Assembly: GCF_004364345.1 (NCBI RefSeq)
Contig: NZ_SOCA01000007.1
Location: 124,001 to 188,000, forward strand
Source: Prosthecobacter fusiformis
GTDB lineage: Bacteria > Verrucomicrobiota > Verrucomicrobiia > Verrucomicrobiales > Verrucomicrobiaceae
DNA length: 64,000 bases
Direction of reading: 5' to 3'
In this document: positions 35,927-44,784 of the stretch, one piece after another
Position numbering within the stretch: the stretch's first letter is position 1
Layout: each line of letters starts with the position of its first letter
Program-made: the position numbers and the translations under genes
The notes under the pieces: model-generated
What the model was told of the DNA's origin: nothing
The model's input: only the letters and a program-made list of their open reading frames with translations
Databases searched by the model: none

Positions 35927-36854
35927 GGATGTGAAGGAGACGCTACAGCTCAAAGTGGGGAAAGGACCATTGAGGCGAGATATGAGGATGGCACGGTTTG
36001 GCTCACTCAGAAGCTCATTGCCCAGCTCTTCGATGTCAGCGTTAAGACCATTAGCGAGCATCTCCAAAACATCTTTGTCAGCGGCGAACTCTCCGAAAAG
36101 TCAGTTGTCCGGAAATTCCGGATAACTTGCCGCCGACGGCAAGAATTACGACACTCAACACTACAATCTGGACGCCATCATCTCCGTTGGTTACCGGGTG
36201 AGCTCCGTTCGTGCCACCCAGTTCCGCCAGTGGGCGACGGGCATCTTGATGGACTTCGCCATTCGGGGTTATGTTCTGGACCGGAAGCGCATGGAGAATG
36301 GCAGTTTTCTTGGGGAGGATTACTATGAGCATCTGTTGGAGGAGATCCACGAGATCCGCCTGAGCGAGCGGCGCTTTTATCAAAAGGTCACGGACCTTTA
36401 CGCAACGAGTGTGGACTACAATGCAGAGGCCCCCACCACCCTTGGGTTTTTTGCCAAGGTGCAAAACAAGCTCCATTTCGCCATTCATGGCCATACCGCT
36501 GCGGAGTTGATCGTCGAGCGTGCCGACAGCCAGAGACCGCACATGGGCCTCACCAGTTGGGAAAACGCCCTGCAGGGAAAAGTCCTGAAGTCAGATGTGA
36601 TCATCGCCAAGAACTACCTCGCCCAAGAGGAACTGGAATCCCTGGGCCGCATCGTCAATACCTACCTGGAACTTGCCGAGGATCGCGCCCGCCGTCGCAT
36701 TCCCATGACCATGGAGGACTGGGCCAAGCGGCTGGATGCCTTCCTGGAGTTCAATAGTACTTGCCAAACTGAAAGCAAAACGCTTTATGGAACAGCTTTA
36801 GATGGAAGTCTTAGCTTGTCAGCTAAGCTCGATCAATTAAAGCTTTTAACCTAA
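35927..36854 (+). pseudogene. RhuM-family gene, broken at both ends and frameshifted
   Basis: The core of a RhuM-family (PF13310-type) protein is readable in two frames. Frame one gives YEDGTVWLTQKLIAQLF, then KTISEHLQNIFVSGELSEKS and VVRKFRIT. After one extra T at 36127/36128 the second frame continues AADGKNYDTQHYNLDAIIS and VGYRVSSVRATQFRQWATGI to EDWAKRLDAFLEFN. There is no ATG before the first half (in-frame TGA at 35924-35926). The normal C-terminal tail after DAFLEFN is replaced by about 30 unrelated residues, exactly where base composition turns AT-rich (about 36755). A 218-codon open frame from GTG 36198 could still be translated. Confidence 0.82.
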
Positions 36855-36859
36855 AAGTC

Positions 36860-38269
36860 ATGCTTTCCACTTCAAAAAAACTCATTGGTCGAGATAGCGA
36901 ACTTGATCTATTGAAGTCTGCAATTAGTAGATTTGCAGCGGCTACAGCATCGAAAGCAGGACTGGAAATCATTAGTATTTCTGGGGCTGGCGGTGTTGGT
37001 AAGACATACTTGCTAGATACAGTACTTGATGAGACTCAGGCGGCCCTCAAACAAGCGCTCATTCTCAAAATTGATGCCTCCAGTGAGCATTTGCTCAAAG
37101 AGTTTACTTTGATCTTTGACCAGATGTTTGCGCCTACCGAACTGCCTCCTCCAGCGAAATCGAAACACGATTACTTTCCTACCACAAGGTCGTTGATCCG
37201 AAGACAGCATGAATTGATAGGCATGGTGGAGTCTGAAATTTCCAACAACAAGAATCTCAGCGATCAATGCAAAACCATGGCCAAGGCGTTATATAGGCTG
37301 AGTCCTGCCATCAAGTATCTGCCCAAGATCGGACCTGCGGCAGCCATGGCTCTCAAAGGCTTGGAGACGATCAAGGCTGAAGATTATATTGAACCTGCAC
37401 TTGATGTTTTATCTAGTTTGCAGGCACTAAAGGATGAAACTGGCTTTTTCTCTTTTCCCTTAACCAAGACTCGGCTGGCTTCGCTGCGTCATAGCCCTTA
37501 CGAAGCCATAAGTGAAGCTTATCTTTCTGATCTTTCCGCCATGTTGCAGAGCTATCAACGCCAAGACTGGTTTCGTTTTATGCATAGTGCGATAGAGGGT
37601 GTGAACCGGCTCTTCCTAATTGTGGATGATTTCGAAGCAGTAGGGCGTGTCCTCGGTACCTTTCTTGTGGAGAGCCTTTTACCAAGGCTCAAGAATGCTT
37701 CATTCTCTACACTGGTTATCTTTCTTGGCCGCGACAGCGTGTACGACGCCAACAAGGACTTTGCCCATCACCTCGCAGGCAACATCGGGGGGCTGATCAA
37801 ACTGGAACCCTTTTCTTTCGTTGAAGGAGTAAAGTATCTAACTGATTCGGGTTATTCCTCAAGGGAAGCCGCTGAATGGTATCAAAAATCTCATGGGCTG
37901 CCATTTATTTTGCGCTTGCTTGTGGAGAATCGTACTGACGCTGATAAGCAATCTGCACTTTTTTATAAAAGATTTTATGAACGAACCACTCGCTGGATGT
38001 CACTTGAAGAACGCAAATGGTTGACACCCATCTGCTATTTGGACAATGTGAATGAGGGCACTATTAAAGCGCTGCTTCCTCAACAAGACGCTTCACGGAT
38101 CATTGCATGGTTTGAAAGTGAGGCTTCAGTACGCGATGTGAACTCCCCTGTGTTTACCGTCACTCCTTATATTCGTCACATGCTCCTTGAGTATAATCGC
38201 CGCAAAGTCGGAGATCCTGAGCACATAAACCTAGCCAGGATTGCTCAAAAAGCTATGCGGGAAGCTTAA
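36860..38269 (+). CDS. P-loop ATPase of STAND/AAA type (candidate defence sensor)
   Basis: Protein of 469 residues, not assigned to a named family. The start reads KKLIGRDSELDLLKSAISRF, the entry motif of many ORC/STAND-type ATPases. Walker A is GAGGVGKT (residues 42-49) and Walker B LFLIVDDFEAV (251-261). Sensor-like LVIFLGRDSVYD comes at about 283, and from about 300 a helical/winged-helix region (EPFSFVEGVKYLTDSGYSSREAAEWY) like the STAND linker. No C-terminal TPR or WD repeats are present. Codon usage is clearly more AT-rich than flanking genes, so recent transfer is likely. It follows the rhuM remnant by five bases and precedes the DUF262 gene by 12 bases, so it is probably one operon with that gene. 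No Shine-Dalgarno site is visible. Confidence 0.82.
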   Translation: MLSTSKKLIGRDSELDLLKSAISRFAAATASKAGLEIISISGAGGVGKTYLLDTVLDETQAALKQALILKIDASSEHLLKEFTLIFDQMFAPTELPPPAKSKHDYFPTTRSLIRRQHELIGMVESEISNNKNLSDQCKTMAKALYRLSPAIKYLPKIGPAAAMALKGLETIKAEDYIEPALDVLSSLQALKDETGFFSFPLTKTRLASLRHSPYEAISEAYLSDLSAMLQSYQRQDWFRFMHSAIEGVNRLFLIVDDFEAVGRVLGTFLVESLLPRLKNASFSTLVIFLGRDSVYDANKDFAHHLAGNIGGLIKLEPFSFVEGVKYLTDSGYSSREAAEWYQKSHGLPFILRLLVENRTDADKQSALFYKRFYERTTRWMSLEERKWLTPICYLDNVNEGTIKALLPQQDASRIIAWFESEASVRDVNSPVFTVTPYIRHMLLEYNRRKVGDPEHINLARIAQKAMREA

Positions 38270-38281
38270 TATATATTGATT

Positions 38282-40123
38282 ATGGCTAAAATTGAGAACC
38301 ATAAATACACTATTGAAGAGGCGTTTCGAGAATGCTTTTACATCATTCCTGACTATCAGCGCGAATACGTATGGACAGATAAAGAAGTGCAGCAATTGCT
38401 GGCGGATATCGATGAACAAATTGGGGGAGACAACACACGTGAATACTTTATTGGCACCGTATTGGTTTCTCCGGTCGGGGGGCAAAGGCAGCACTTTGAG
38501 GTAATCGATGGACAGCAGCGGTTGACCACATTTTTTCTTCTTCTCTGCGCCCTCAAACATTGTTTTGAGGGAGAAGTGCAATCACAGGCAATCGGCGGAC
38601 TCATCACCACAAGTTACATTTCTGCAGATGGAGAAAACCAAGTCCGTCTCAAATTAGAGCCGCGCTATGAAAATGCTGGCGAGGTCATGACCAGGATAGT
38701 TGATATAGCCAGTGATCCTGAAAAAACTCGTGCTGGTATACAAGCGGCTGGAATAAAAAGTTTTGGGTCCTTGGAACGCCTTCTAAGCGCCTATGGCACG
38801 ATCTATCGTTACCTGCAGAGCAATTATCAGGATCCCAAAACGCTGAAGCGCTATTTCGGTTATTTGGCCAACAATGTAATCTTCTTTCAGATATCCACTG
38901 ATGTGAGCAGTGCGCTAAAGATCTTTGAGACGATCAATGAACGTGGTGTGGGGCTGAATCCGATGGATTTGCTGAAGAATTTACTTTTCACCCAAGTGCT
39001 GAAAGATGATTTTACTAAACTCAAAGGTGAGTGGGAAAAGGTAACAAAGCCGCTGGCCAAAGTAGGGGAGAAACCGCTGCGTTTCTTGCGTTATTTCCTC
39101 ATGGCGAGCTATAGGATTGAAAATGCACGCAGAGATGGAGTAGTGCGTGAAGATGAGATTTATGACTGGTTCGTGAAAAAGGAGAACGAAGTCCTTTGTA
39201 ACTACAAGGCGGCACCGTTTGCCTTCGTGCGAAAAATCATTATTAGTGTAGAATGCTACGTGAACTTTACGCAGCAGCGTGATAATAATGGCAATGCTAA
39301 TGTGGCCATGAACAATCTGGCTCAATTGACAGGAGGAGCCTTCAGTTTGCACTATGTACTGCTGTTGGCTGTGAGTCCCTTACCCCCAGCATTATTTGAT
39401 CATTTTGTAAAGCAGTTGGAAAGTTTTCTATTTTACTTTATATTCACCAAAAGCCCGACAAAAGAACTGGAGCGAAGTTTCTCAATCTGGGCTGATGAGT
39501 TGCGTTTCGTTTGTGAGATTGCTGATCAAGCACTGCAGCGTGAGCAATTGAATATCTTTCTAATGAATCGATTTCAAGCAGGAATGAAGGCGAAAGAGCC
39601 TGAACTCAGCGACGGAATAAAACGATATAATTTTGAATCGATGCAACAGTACCGAACGCGGTATCTACTACGGAAACTGGCCCAGCATGTGGATATGGCT
39701 TTCCGAGGTATCAAGGTTGCAGGATCTTTAGATGAGTATAGAGGCCTGGAGATCGAGCACATCCTGCCCAACACACCGACAGCGGATCTGCTAGCCGACT
39801 TTAAAAGGAAAAATCCAGGGCGGGACTATAATCAAGAGAAGCTTCGTTTGGGAAATTTGACCCTTCTAGAAAAGCCGCTAAATATTATCGCAGGAAACAA
39901 TTTCTTTGAACTAAAGAAGCCTAAATACACCGCATGTGGAAGTTACCTGACGAGAAGCCTCGTAAAGCTGGAGGAATGTGGGAATAATACCTCCATTACG
40001 CGCATTAATACCAAGCTCGTAGCGTTCGACGAATGGACTGCTGAGACCATCGATCTAAGGCAGGCTATTCTCATAGCACTTGTGAAAGAAATATGGTCGA
40101 TTAGTCCAATTGATGTTCAGTGA
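38282..40123 (+). CDS. DUF262/DUF1524 protein (GmrSD-like nuclease)
   Basis: Protein of 613 residues. The N-terminal DUF262 domain has PDYQREYVW (residues 23-31), FEVIDGQQRLTT (72-83, the DGQQR NTP-binding motif) and IFETINERGVGLNPMDLLK (214-232). The C-terminal DUF1524 HNH-type domain has GLEIEHILPN (488-497), LRLGNLTLLEKPLN (521-534) and NNFFELKKPKY (539-549). This is the single-chain form of GmrS-GmrD, type IV restriction enzymes that cut modified DNA, and of related anti-phage proteins such as SspE and BrxU. The ATG at 38282 is preferred to a TTG six bases upstream. AT-rich like its upstream ATPase partner. The target (for example glucosylated cytosine) is unknown. Confidence 0.9.
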   Translation: MAKIENHKYTIEEAFRECFYIIPDYQREYVWTDKEVQQLLADIDEQIGGDNTREYFIGTVLVSPVGGQRQHFEVIDGQQRLTTFFLLLCALKHCFEGEVQSQAIGGLITTSYISADGENQVRLKLEPRYENAGEVMTRIVDIASDPEKTRAGIQAAGIKSFGSLERLLSAYGTIYRYLQSNYQDPKTLKRYFGYLANNVIFFQISTDVSSALKIFETINERGVGLNPMDLLKNLLFTQVLKDDFTKLKGEWEKVTKPLAKVGEKPLRFLRYFLMASYRIENARRDGVVREDEIYDWFVKKENEVLCNYKAAPFAFVRKIIISVECYVNFTQQRDNNGNANVAMNNLAQLTGGAFSLHYVLLLAVSPLPPALFDHFVKQLESFLFYFIFTKSPTKELERSFSIWADELRFVCEIADQALQREQLNIFLMNRFQAGMKAKEPELSDGIKRYNFESMQQYRTRYLLRKLAQHVDMAFRGIKVAGSLDEYRGLEIEHILPNTPTADLLADFKRKNPGRDYNQEKLRLGNLTLLEKPLNIIAGNNFFELKKPKYTACGSYLTRSLVKLEECGNNTSITRINTKLVAFDEWTAETIDLRQAILIALVKEIWSISPIDVQ

Positions 40124-40318
40124 AACGCTTAATCGCAATTAGCGCTGATTTAATGGCGTTTCAGATTAAAGCGACATTTAACGGATGTAGTTCCCCAATT
40201 ATAGATTCAAGAGTTTTCTCTTTTGTGTCCCCTGTTCGCTGTGCGCAAGACTCGTAAATCGAGTTGTTTCTGCCGCATCCTTGATTTGTTCTTTGGGGTT
40301 GTTGGGGTATTTTGGGGG

Positions 40319-41425
40319 ATGACGTTGAGTGATCTTGGATGGAATGCGGTTTTTGAGGAGGCGTTTGGCCCGTTTTATAAGGCGGGCTGGGTGCCGGCGC
40401 GGTTGACGCGGGATAACAAGATCACGTATGGGGCGCTGACGGGCGATGGGGATGAGTATGAGGCGGTGATGTGTGGGAAGGTTTACCACGATGCGGAGAC
40501 GGATGCGGAGCTGCCGGCGGTGGGGGACTGGGTGGCGCTGGAGGTGGGCGGGGAGGATGCGGAGCATGTGATCCGCGCGCGGCTGCCGCGGCAGACGTGT
40601 CTTTCCCGCAAGATGGCGGGGAAGAGTACGGAGGAGCAGGTGATCGCCGCGAATGTGGATGTGGTGGTGGTGGTGACGGATGCGGGGACGGACTTTAGCC
40701 TGCGGCGGATGGAGCGGTACTTTACGATCATCGCCCGCAGTGGGGCGAAGGCGGTGGTGCTGGTGAACAAGAGCGACCTTTATGAGAAGGAGGACAATGA
40801 GGCGGCGGCGGAGGAGATCCGTGCGCTGAATCCGGCGGCGGATGTGCACATCACGTGTGCGACGAAGAAGCGGAGCCTGGCGGTGCTGCGTCAATATTTG
40901 ACGAAGGGGCGGACGGTGACGTTGATCGGGTCCAGCGGGGTGGGGAAGTCGTCGGTGCTGAATCAGCTCCTGGGGGATGAGTACCAGTGGGTGGATGAGG
41001 TGAATGAGCTGACGGGGAAGGGGCGGCATACGACGACGGCGCGGGAGCTGATCATCCTGCCGAAGGGGGGCGTGCTGATCGATAATCCGGGCATCAAGGA
41101 GGTGCAGATGTGGACGAATGAGGTGATCCTGCGCGAGGGGTTTGCGGATATTGAGGCGCTGTCGCTGCAATGCCAGTTTGGGGACTGCAAGCATGGGAAG
41201 GACAAGGGGTGTGCGATCCGTGCGGCGATGGAGGCGGGGGAGCTGGATGCGGGGCGGATGGAGGGCTTTTTGAAGCTGGATGAGGAGATCGAGAAGCTGC
41301 GGCGGAGCCAGAAGAAGCGGCAGATGACGGTGGAGCGGAGATCGAAGCGGGAACTGCAGGCGCGGGTGCGGGTGTATGAGAAGCGGCGGGACCCGGATCA
41401 TGAGCTGGAGCCGCGGGAGCGGTGA
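40319..41425 (+). CDS. rsgA: RsgA, ribosome small-subunit GTPase
   Basis: Circularly permuted GTPase of 368 residues that assists 30S maturation. An OB-like N-terminus precedes G4 VLVNKSDLY (148-156), then G1 GSSGVGKSS (204-212) and G3 DNPGIKEV. The zinc-finger segment has CQFGDCKHGKDKGC. The ATG at 40319 begins MTLSDLGWNAVFEEAF; the open upstream leader is Cys/Phe-rich and unconserved. It marks the return to GC-rich host-like codon use after the AT-rich module. Confidence 0.95.
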   Translation: MTLSDLGWNAVFEEAFGPFYKAGWVPARLTRDNKITYGALTGDGDEYEAVMCGKVYHDAETDAELPAVGDWVALEVGGEDAEHVIRARLPRQTCLSRKMAGKSTEEQVIAANVDVVVVVTDAGTDFSLRRMERYFTIIARSGAKAVVLVNKSDLYEKEDNEAAAEEIRALNPAADVHITCATKKRSLAVLRQYLTKGRTVTLIGSSGVGKSSVLNQLLGDEYQWVDEVNELTGKGRHTTTARELIILPKGGVLIDNPGIKEVQMWTNEVILREGFADIEALSLQCQFGDCKHGKDKGCAIRAAMEAGELDAGRMEGFLKLDEEIEKLRRSQKKRQMTVERRSKRELQARVRVYEKRRDPDHELEPRER

Positions 41426-41440
41426 GGGGCGGATTTTTTG

Positions 41441-41590
41441 GACAGGATTAGCAGGATTTACAGGATTTACAGGAGGGAGAGGGGGCTGTGGGAAGGGACG
41501 GGACGGGGCAGGGTAGAAAGATTTTTGGATGGGATGGTTGGGAAGGTTTTTTCGACAGGATTGTAGGATGGGCAGGATTGATAGGAAGGG
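41441..41590 (+). repeat. CAGGATT repeats, two direct copies, plus GGGTAGAAAGAT motif
   Basis: Copy 1 (41441-41477) has CAGGATT units every nine bases, starting GACAGGATTAGCAGGATT. Copy 2 (41554-41590) starts GACAGGATTGTAGGATGG. Between them GGGTAGAAAGATTTTTGGAT (41511-41530) matches 34965-34984. The rest of the 297-base spacer between rsgA and moxR is G-rich and shows no gene. Confidence 0.8.
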
Positions 41591-41722
41591 TGGGGGGAGA
41601 GAGATTGGGGGTTGTTTTGGGGGTGGGGGAATCTTTTGCGGCAAAAAGGGTGGGCGGCGGCGTTTTGAACATGGAGGTCCTGTCTTGACTCTCACCCTGC
41701 CACCATTGAGCTTTTACCACGC

Positions 41723-42790
41723 ATGTCTGATTCTGTTACCCCGCCATCCCTTCCTGAATCTGGTCCGATTTCTTTGAGCAAGAACCCTTTGCCCACGTCT
41801 GCGGGAGCGGCTGCGGTGCCGGATGCGGCGGGAATCGCGGCGGCATCGACGTGGGTGCAGCCGCTGCGGCGTGAGATCGGGCGGGTGCTGGTGGGGCAGA
41901 CGGCGCTGGTGGACCGGCTGCTGGTGGCGCTGCTGACGAACGGGCATGTACTGCTGGAGGGGGTGCCGGGGCTGGCGAAGACGCTGGCGGTGAGGACGCT
42001 TTCGAGCGCGCTGCATGCGGAGTTTAAGCGCATCCAGTTCACGCCGGATTTGCTGCCTGCGGATGTGATCGGGACGATGGTTTACCACCCGCGGGAGGGG
42101 ACATTTACGCCGCGCCTGGGGCCGATTTTTGCGAACCTGGTGCTGGCGGATGAGATCAACCGTGCGCCAGCGAAGGTGCAGAGTGCGCTGCTGGAGGCGA
42201 TGCAGGAGCGGCAGGTGACGATCGGCGATAATACGTATAAGCTGCCGGATCCGTTCATGGTGCTGGCGACGCAGAACCCGATCGACCAGGAGGGGACGTA
42301 TACGCTGCCGGAGGCGCAGCTGGACCGTTTCCTGTTCAAGGTGCGGGTGGACTATCCGACGCCATCCGAGGAGCGGCAGGTGCTGGATGCGATGGCGACG
42401 AGTGCGCCGAAGCTAGAGGTGAGCCAGATCACGAAGACGGAGGACATCGTGGCGAGCCGGAGGCTGGTGAATGCGATCTATATGGATGAGAAGATCCGCG
42501 ATTACATTGTGGCGATCATCCAGGCGACGCGGAAGCCGGATGCGTATGCGCCGCACCTGAAGCTGCTGATCCGCTGCGGGGCGTCCCCGCGTGGGACGAT
42601 CAATCTGGCGCTAGCGGCGAAGGCGCATGCTTTCCTATCCGGGCGGAACTATGTGACGCCGCAGGACATCAAGGACCTGGGGCCGGACATCCTGCGGCAC
42701 CGTATCCTGCTTTCGTATGAAGCGGAGGCGGAAGGGGTGAGCAGTGAGGATGTGGTGAAACAGCTTTTGGACAAGCTGCCGGTGCCGTGA
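41723..42790 (+). CDS. MoxR-family AAA+ ATPase (bat operon)
   Basis: ATPase of 355 residues with a Pro/Ala-rich N-terminal extension of about 45 residues. Walker A is GVPGLAKT (80-87), Walker B LADEINRAPAKVQSALL and sensor 1 LATQNPIDQEGTYTLPEAQL. It is first in a cluster with DUF58, DUF4381-like, batA, batB-TPR and batD genes, which usually act together on envelope or stress functions. A zeta-type kinase pair lies between this gene and the DUF58 gene. Confidence 0.95.
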   Translation: MSDSVTPPSLPESGPISLSKNPLPTSAGAAAVPDAAGIAAASTWVQPLRREIGRVLVGQTALVDRLLVALLTNGHVLLEGVPGLAKTLAVRTLSSALHAEFKRIQFTPDLLPADVIGTMVYHPREGTFTPRLGPIFANLVLADEINRAPAKVQSALLEAMQERQVTIGDNTYKLPDPFMVLATQNPIDQEGTYTLPEAQLDRFLFKVRVDYPTPSEERQVLDAMATSAPKLEVSQITKTEDIVASRRLVNAIYMDEKIRDYIVAIIQATRKPDAYAPHLKLLIRCGASPRGTINLALAAKAHAFLSGRNYVTPQDIKDLGPDILRHRILLSYEAEAEGVSSEDVVKQLLDKLPVP

Positions 42791-42845
42791 GGGCGGGTTG
42801 CGGGACGATTTTTCAAACTACTTTTTATTCCCACGGATCTCTGCC

Positions 42846-43169
42846 ATGAAAACTTCCAATCTCCAAGAAAAGCAGGGCGAATATCAGACGAAGCCAGTCA
42901 TCCTGGATGGGCACCGTTATGCGGTGGATCCGATGTCGGATTCGTTTACTGAGGTATTGGTCGCGTGCTTCGCGGAAGGGAAGAAAAAGGCGCTGGCCAG
43001 GAAGGCTGGCCTGAAGGCCTTTTCGACTGGTAAAAAGAGGGCAGCCAAGCCGGTGCAGGGAAGTCAATCATCGACGGTTTTACGGGCGGCTAAATCACCC
43101 GCCAGACGGGCAGGCACCGCTGCAAAAACGCTTCGCAAAAAGACCAAGGAAGCTTCAAAGAATGTCTAA
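42846..43169 (+). CDS. Small basic protein, probable antitoxin partner of the zeta-type kinase
   Basis: Protein of 107 residues, ATG at 42846. The N-terminal half has VILDGHRYAVDPMSDSFTEVLVACFAEGKKKALARKAG; the rest is a Lys/Arg/Ala-rich tail (KKRAAKPVQGSQ, then RAAKSPARRAGTAAKTLRKK). No family is recognised. Its stop overlaps the zeta-type gene start by eight bases, the arrangement of many toxin-antitoxin pairs. The antitoxin role is inferred from position only; the basic tail could bind nucleic acid. Confidence 0.7.
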   Translation: MKTSNLQEKQGEYQTKPVILDGHRYAVDPMSDSFTEVLVACFAEGKKKALARKAGLKAFSTGKKRAAKPVQGSQSSTVLRAAKSPARRAGTAAKTLRKKTKEASKNV

Positions 43170-43869
43170 ACCTCATTTGTGGATCATTGCCGGGCCAAAT
43201 GGGGCTGGAAAGACCACGTTGGTCCAGAGCGGTCCGTTTGCGGATTTGCTGTCCGCGTGTGAATTCATCAATCCCGATGCCATCACGCTCGCCTACCTGC
43301 AGGAGAGCGGGATCACCGCTTGGAAAGATGCCTCCAAGGAAATGCTGAAGTCCACTTTTATAAAAGCGGCCGATGATGCTGAGGCGTTGTTGTATAAACG
43401 CATGGAGGAAGGGGCTGCGGTGGTGATCGAGTCGGTATTGAGCACTTCAAAATACCGTGCGGTGGTGGAGCGTGTGCTGGAACTGCAGGGACGCTTTATG
43501 CTTATTTATCTGGCTTTAGATTCCGCAGCACTCTCGCAAGCACGAGTCCTTCAAAGAACGCTCGAAGGCGGGCATGATGTGCCTGCGGAGAAACTGGAGC
43601 GACGTTGGAAAGACTCGCTCGGATCGTTGCCCTGGTTTGCTACTCGTGCGCATCGCTTTTGGATTCTGGACAACTCGAAGGAGTCCGTTACTGCAAATGA
43701 GCAACCCATCGTGAGCGGTTCAAAATCCGCTGTCAGCTTGCATCTTATCCCGAGTCCATCTCTTTGTCCGGCCATCTCCGAAGTCATCAGCAGCCATGCG
43801 GCGGGTGCTCCGGCTGGCCTATGGCATTTTAATATCTCCACCTCTGACATGGCCTTATCAGCGGCTTAA
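43162..43869 (+). CDS. Zeta-toxin-like P-loop kinase (COG4185 type)
   Basis: Protein of 235 residues. It starts MSKPHLWIIAGPNGAGKTT, with Walker A GPNGAGKTT at residues 11-19. FINPDAIT at about 34-41 and the VVIESVLSTSKYRAVVE block (lid/substrate region) also fit the zeta-toxin/COG4185 kinase family. Such proteins phosphorylate UDP-N-acetylglucosamine in classic zeta toxins; the substrate here is unknown. The gene ends six bases before the DUF58 gene and interrupts an otherwise typical moxR-DUF58 junction. Confidence 0.85.
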   Translation: MSKPHLWIIAGPNGAGKTTLVQSGPFADLLSACEFINPDAITLAYLQESGITAWKDASKEMLKSTFIKAADDAEALLYKRMEEGAAVVIESVLSTSKYRAVVERVLELQGRFMLIYLALDSAALSQARVLQRTLEGGHDVPAEKLERRWKDSLGSLPWFATRAHRFWILDNSKESVTANEQPIVSGSKSAVSLHLIPSPSLCPAISEVISSHAAGAPAGLWHFNISTSDMALSAA

Positions 43870-43875
43870 TTCCTT

Positions 43876-44784
43876 ATGCTGACCACACCTGACAATGACG
43901 AACAGCTGACGCGCATCCTGAAGAGGGTGCGGAGGATCGAGCTGATCACGCGGGGGATGGTGAAGGAGACGCTGGGGGGGCAGTATCATTCGCGCTTCAA
44001 GGGGCAGGGGATCGAGTTTGATGACTTCCGTGAATATCAGGCGGGGGATGATGTGCGCTTCCTGGACTGGAATGTGACGGCGCGTATGGATGAGCCGTTT
44101 GTGCGCAAGTACATCGAGGAGCGGGAGCTAACAGTGATGCTGGTGGTGGATGTGAGCGGCTCTGGTGACTACGGGAGCCAGGAGGACAGCAAGCGGGAGC
44201 GGGCGGCGGAGGTGGCGGCGGTGTTTGCCTTCAGCGCGGTGCAGAACCAGGACAAGGTGGGCCTGATCCTGGTGAGCGACCGGGTGGAGCATTACCTGCC
44301 TGCGCGGAAGGGCAGTGCGCATGCGCTGCGGATCCTGCGGGATATTTTGACCATCCGGCCGGTGAGCCGAAAGACGAATCTGGCCCCGGCGCTGGATACG
44401 GCTCTGGAGCGTGTAGCGCACCGGGCGCTGGTGGTGCTGGTCTCGGACTTCCTGACGCCGGATACGGTGTGGGAGGGGAATCTGCGGGCGGTGGCGGCGA
44501 AGCATGATGTGGTGGCTGCGCAGGTGACGGACCCGCGTGAATGGGAACTGCCGAAGGCGGGGCGGATCTGCCTGGAGGACCCGGAAAGCGGGGAGCAGTT
44601 CATCGTGAACACGTCCCACCCGGCGGTGAGGCAGCAGTATGCCAGGGCGATCAGTGAGCGGCAGGATGCGCTGACGAGGATGCTGCGGAAAAACGGGGTG
44701 GAGCGCATCGATGTGCGCCTGGATGAGGATTATGCCCCGGCGATGAAGGCTTACTTCCGGTCACGGAGAAGGAGGAAAAGGTGA
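43876..44784 (+). CDS. DUF58 protein (bat operon)
   Basis: Protein of 302 residues. Hallmarks: FREYQAGDDVRFLDWNVTAR and MDEPFVRKYIEERELTVMLV (DUF58) and VVDVSGSGDYGS (MIDAS-like). The later VLVSDFLTPD block completes the VWA-like fold. It overlaps the following DUF4381-like gene by four bases. It carries SGSGD where many have SGSM; the metal-binding Asp and Ser are kept. Confidence 0.93.
   Translation: MLTTPDNDEQLTRILKRVRRIELITRGMVKETLGGQYHSRFKGQGIEFDDFREYQAGDDVRFLDWNVTARMDEPFVRKYIEERELTVMLVVDVSGSGDYGSQEDSKRERAAEVAAVFAFSAVQNQDKVGLILVSDRVEHYLPARKGSAHALRILRDILTIRPVSRKTNLAPALDTALERVAHRALVVLVSDFLTPDTVWEGNLRAVAAKHDVVAAQVTDPREWELPKAGRICLEDPESGEQFIVNTSHPAVRQQYARAISERQDALTRMLRKNGVERIDVRLDEDYAPAMKAYFRSRRRRKR

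Noticed and set aside
35880-36125. Separate 81-codon gene before the rhuM core
   Set aside because: It overlaps the first rhuM half in another frame and has no recognisable motif.
34055-41425. Intact prophage or integrated plasmid
   Set aside because: No integrase, portal, terminase or tRNA-type attachment site is seen; only the composition change and small defence-like genes mark the island.
40199-41695. 498-codon frame antisense to rsgA
   Set aside because: It is the mirror of a GC-rich gene and gives Pro/His/Arg-rich nonsense; rsgA on the other strand has all family motifs.
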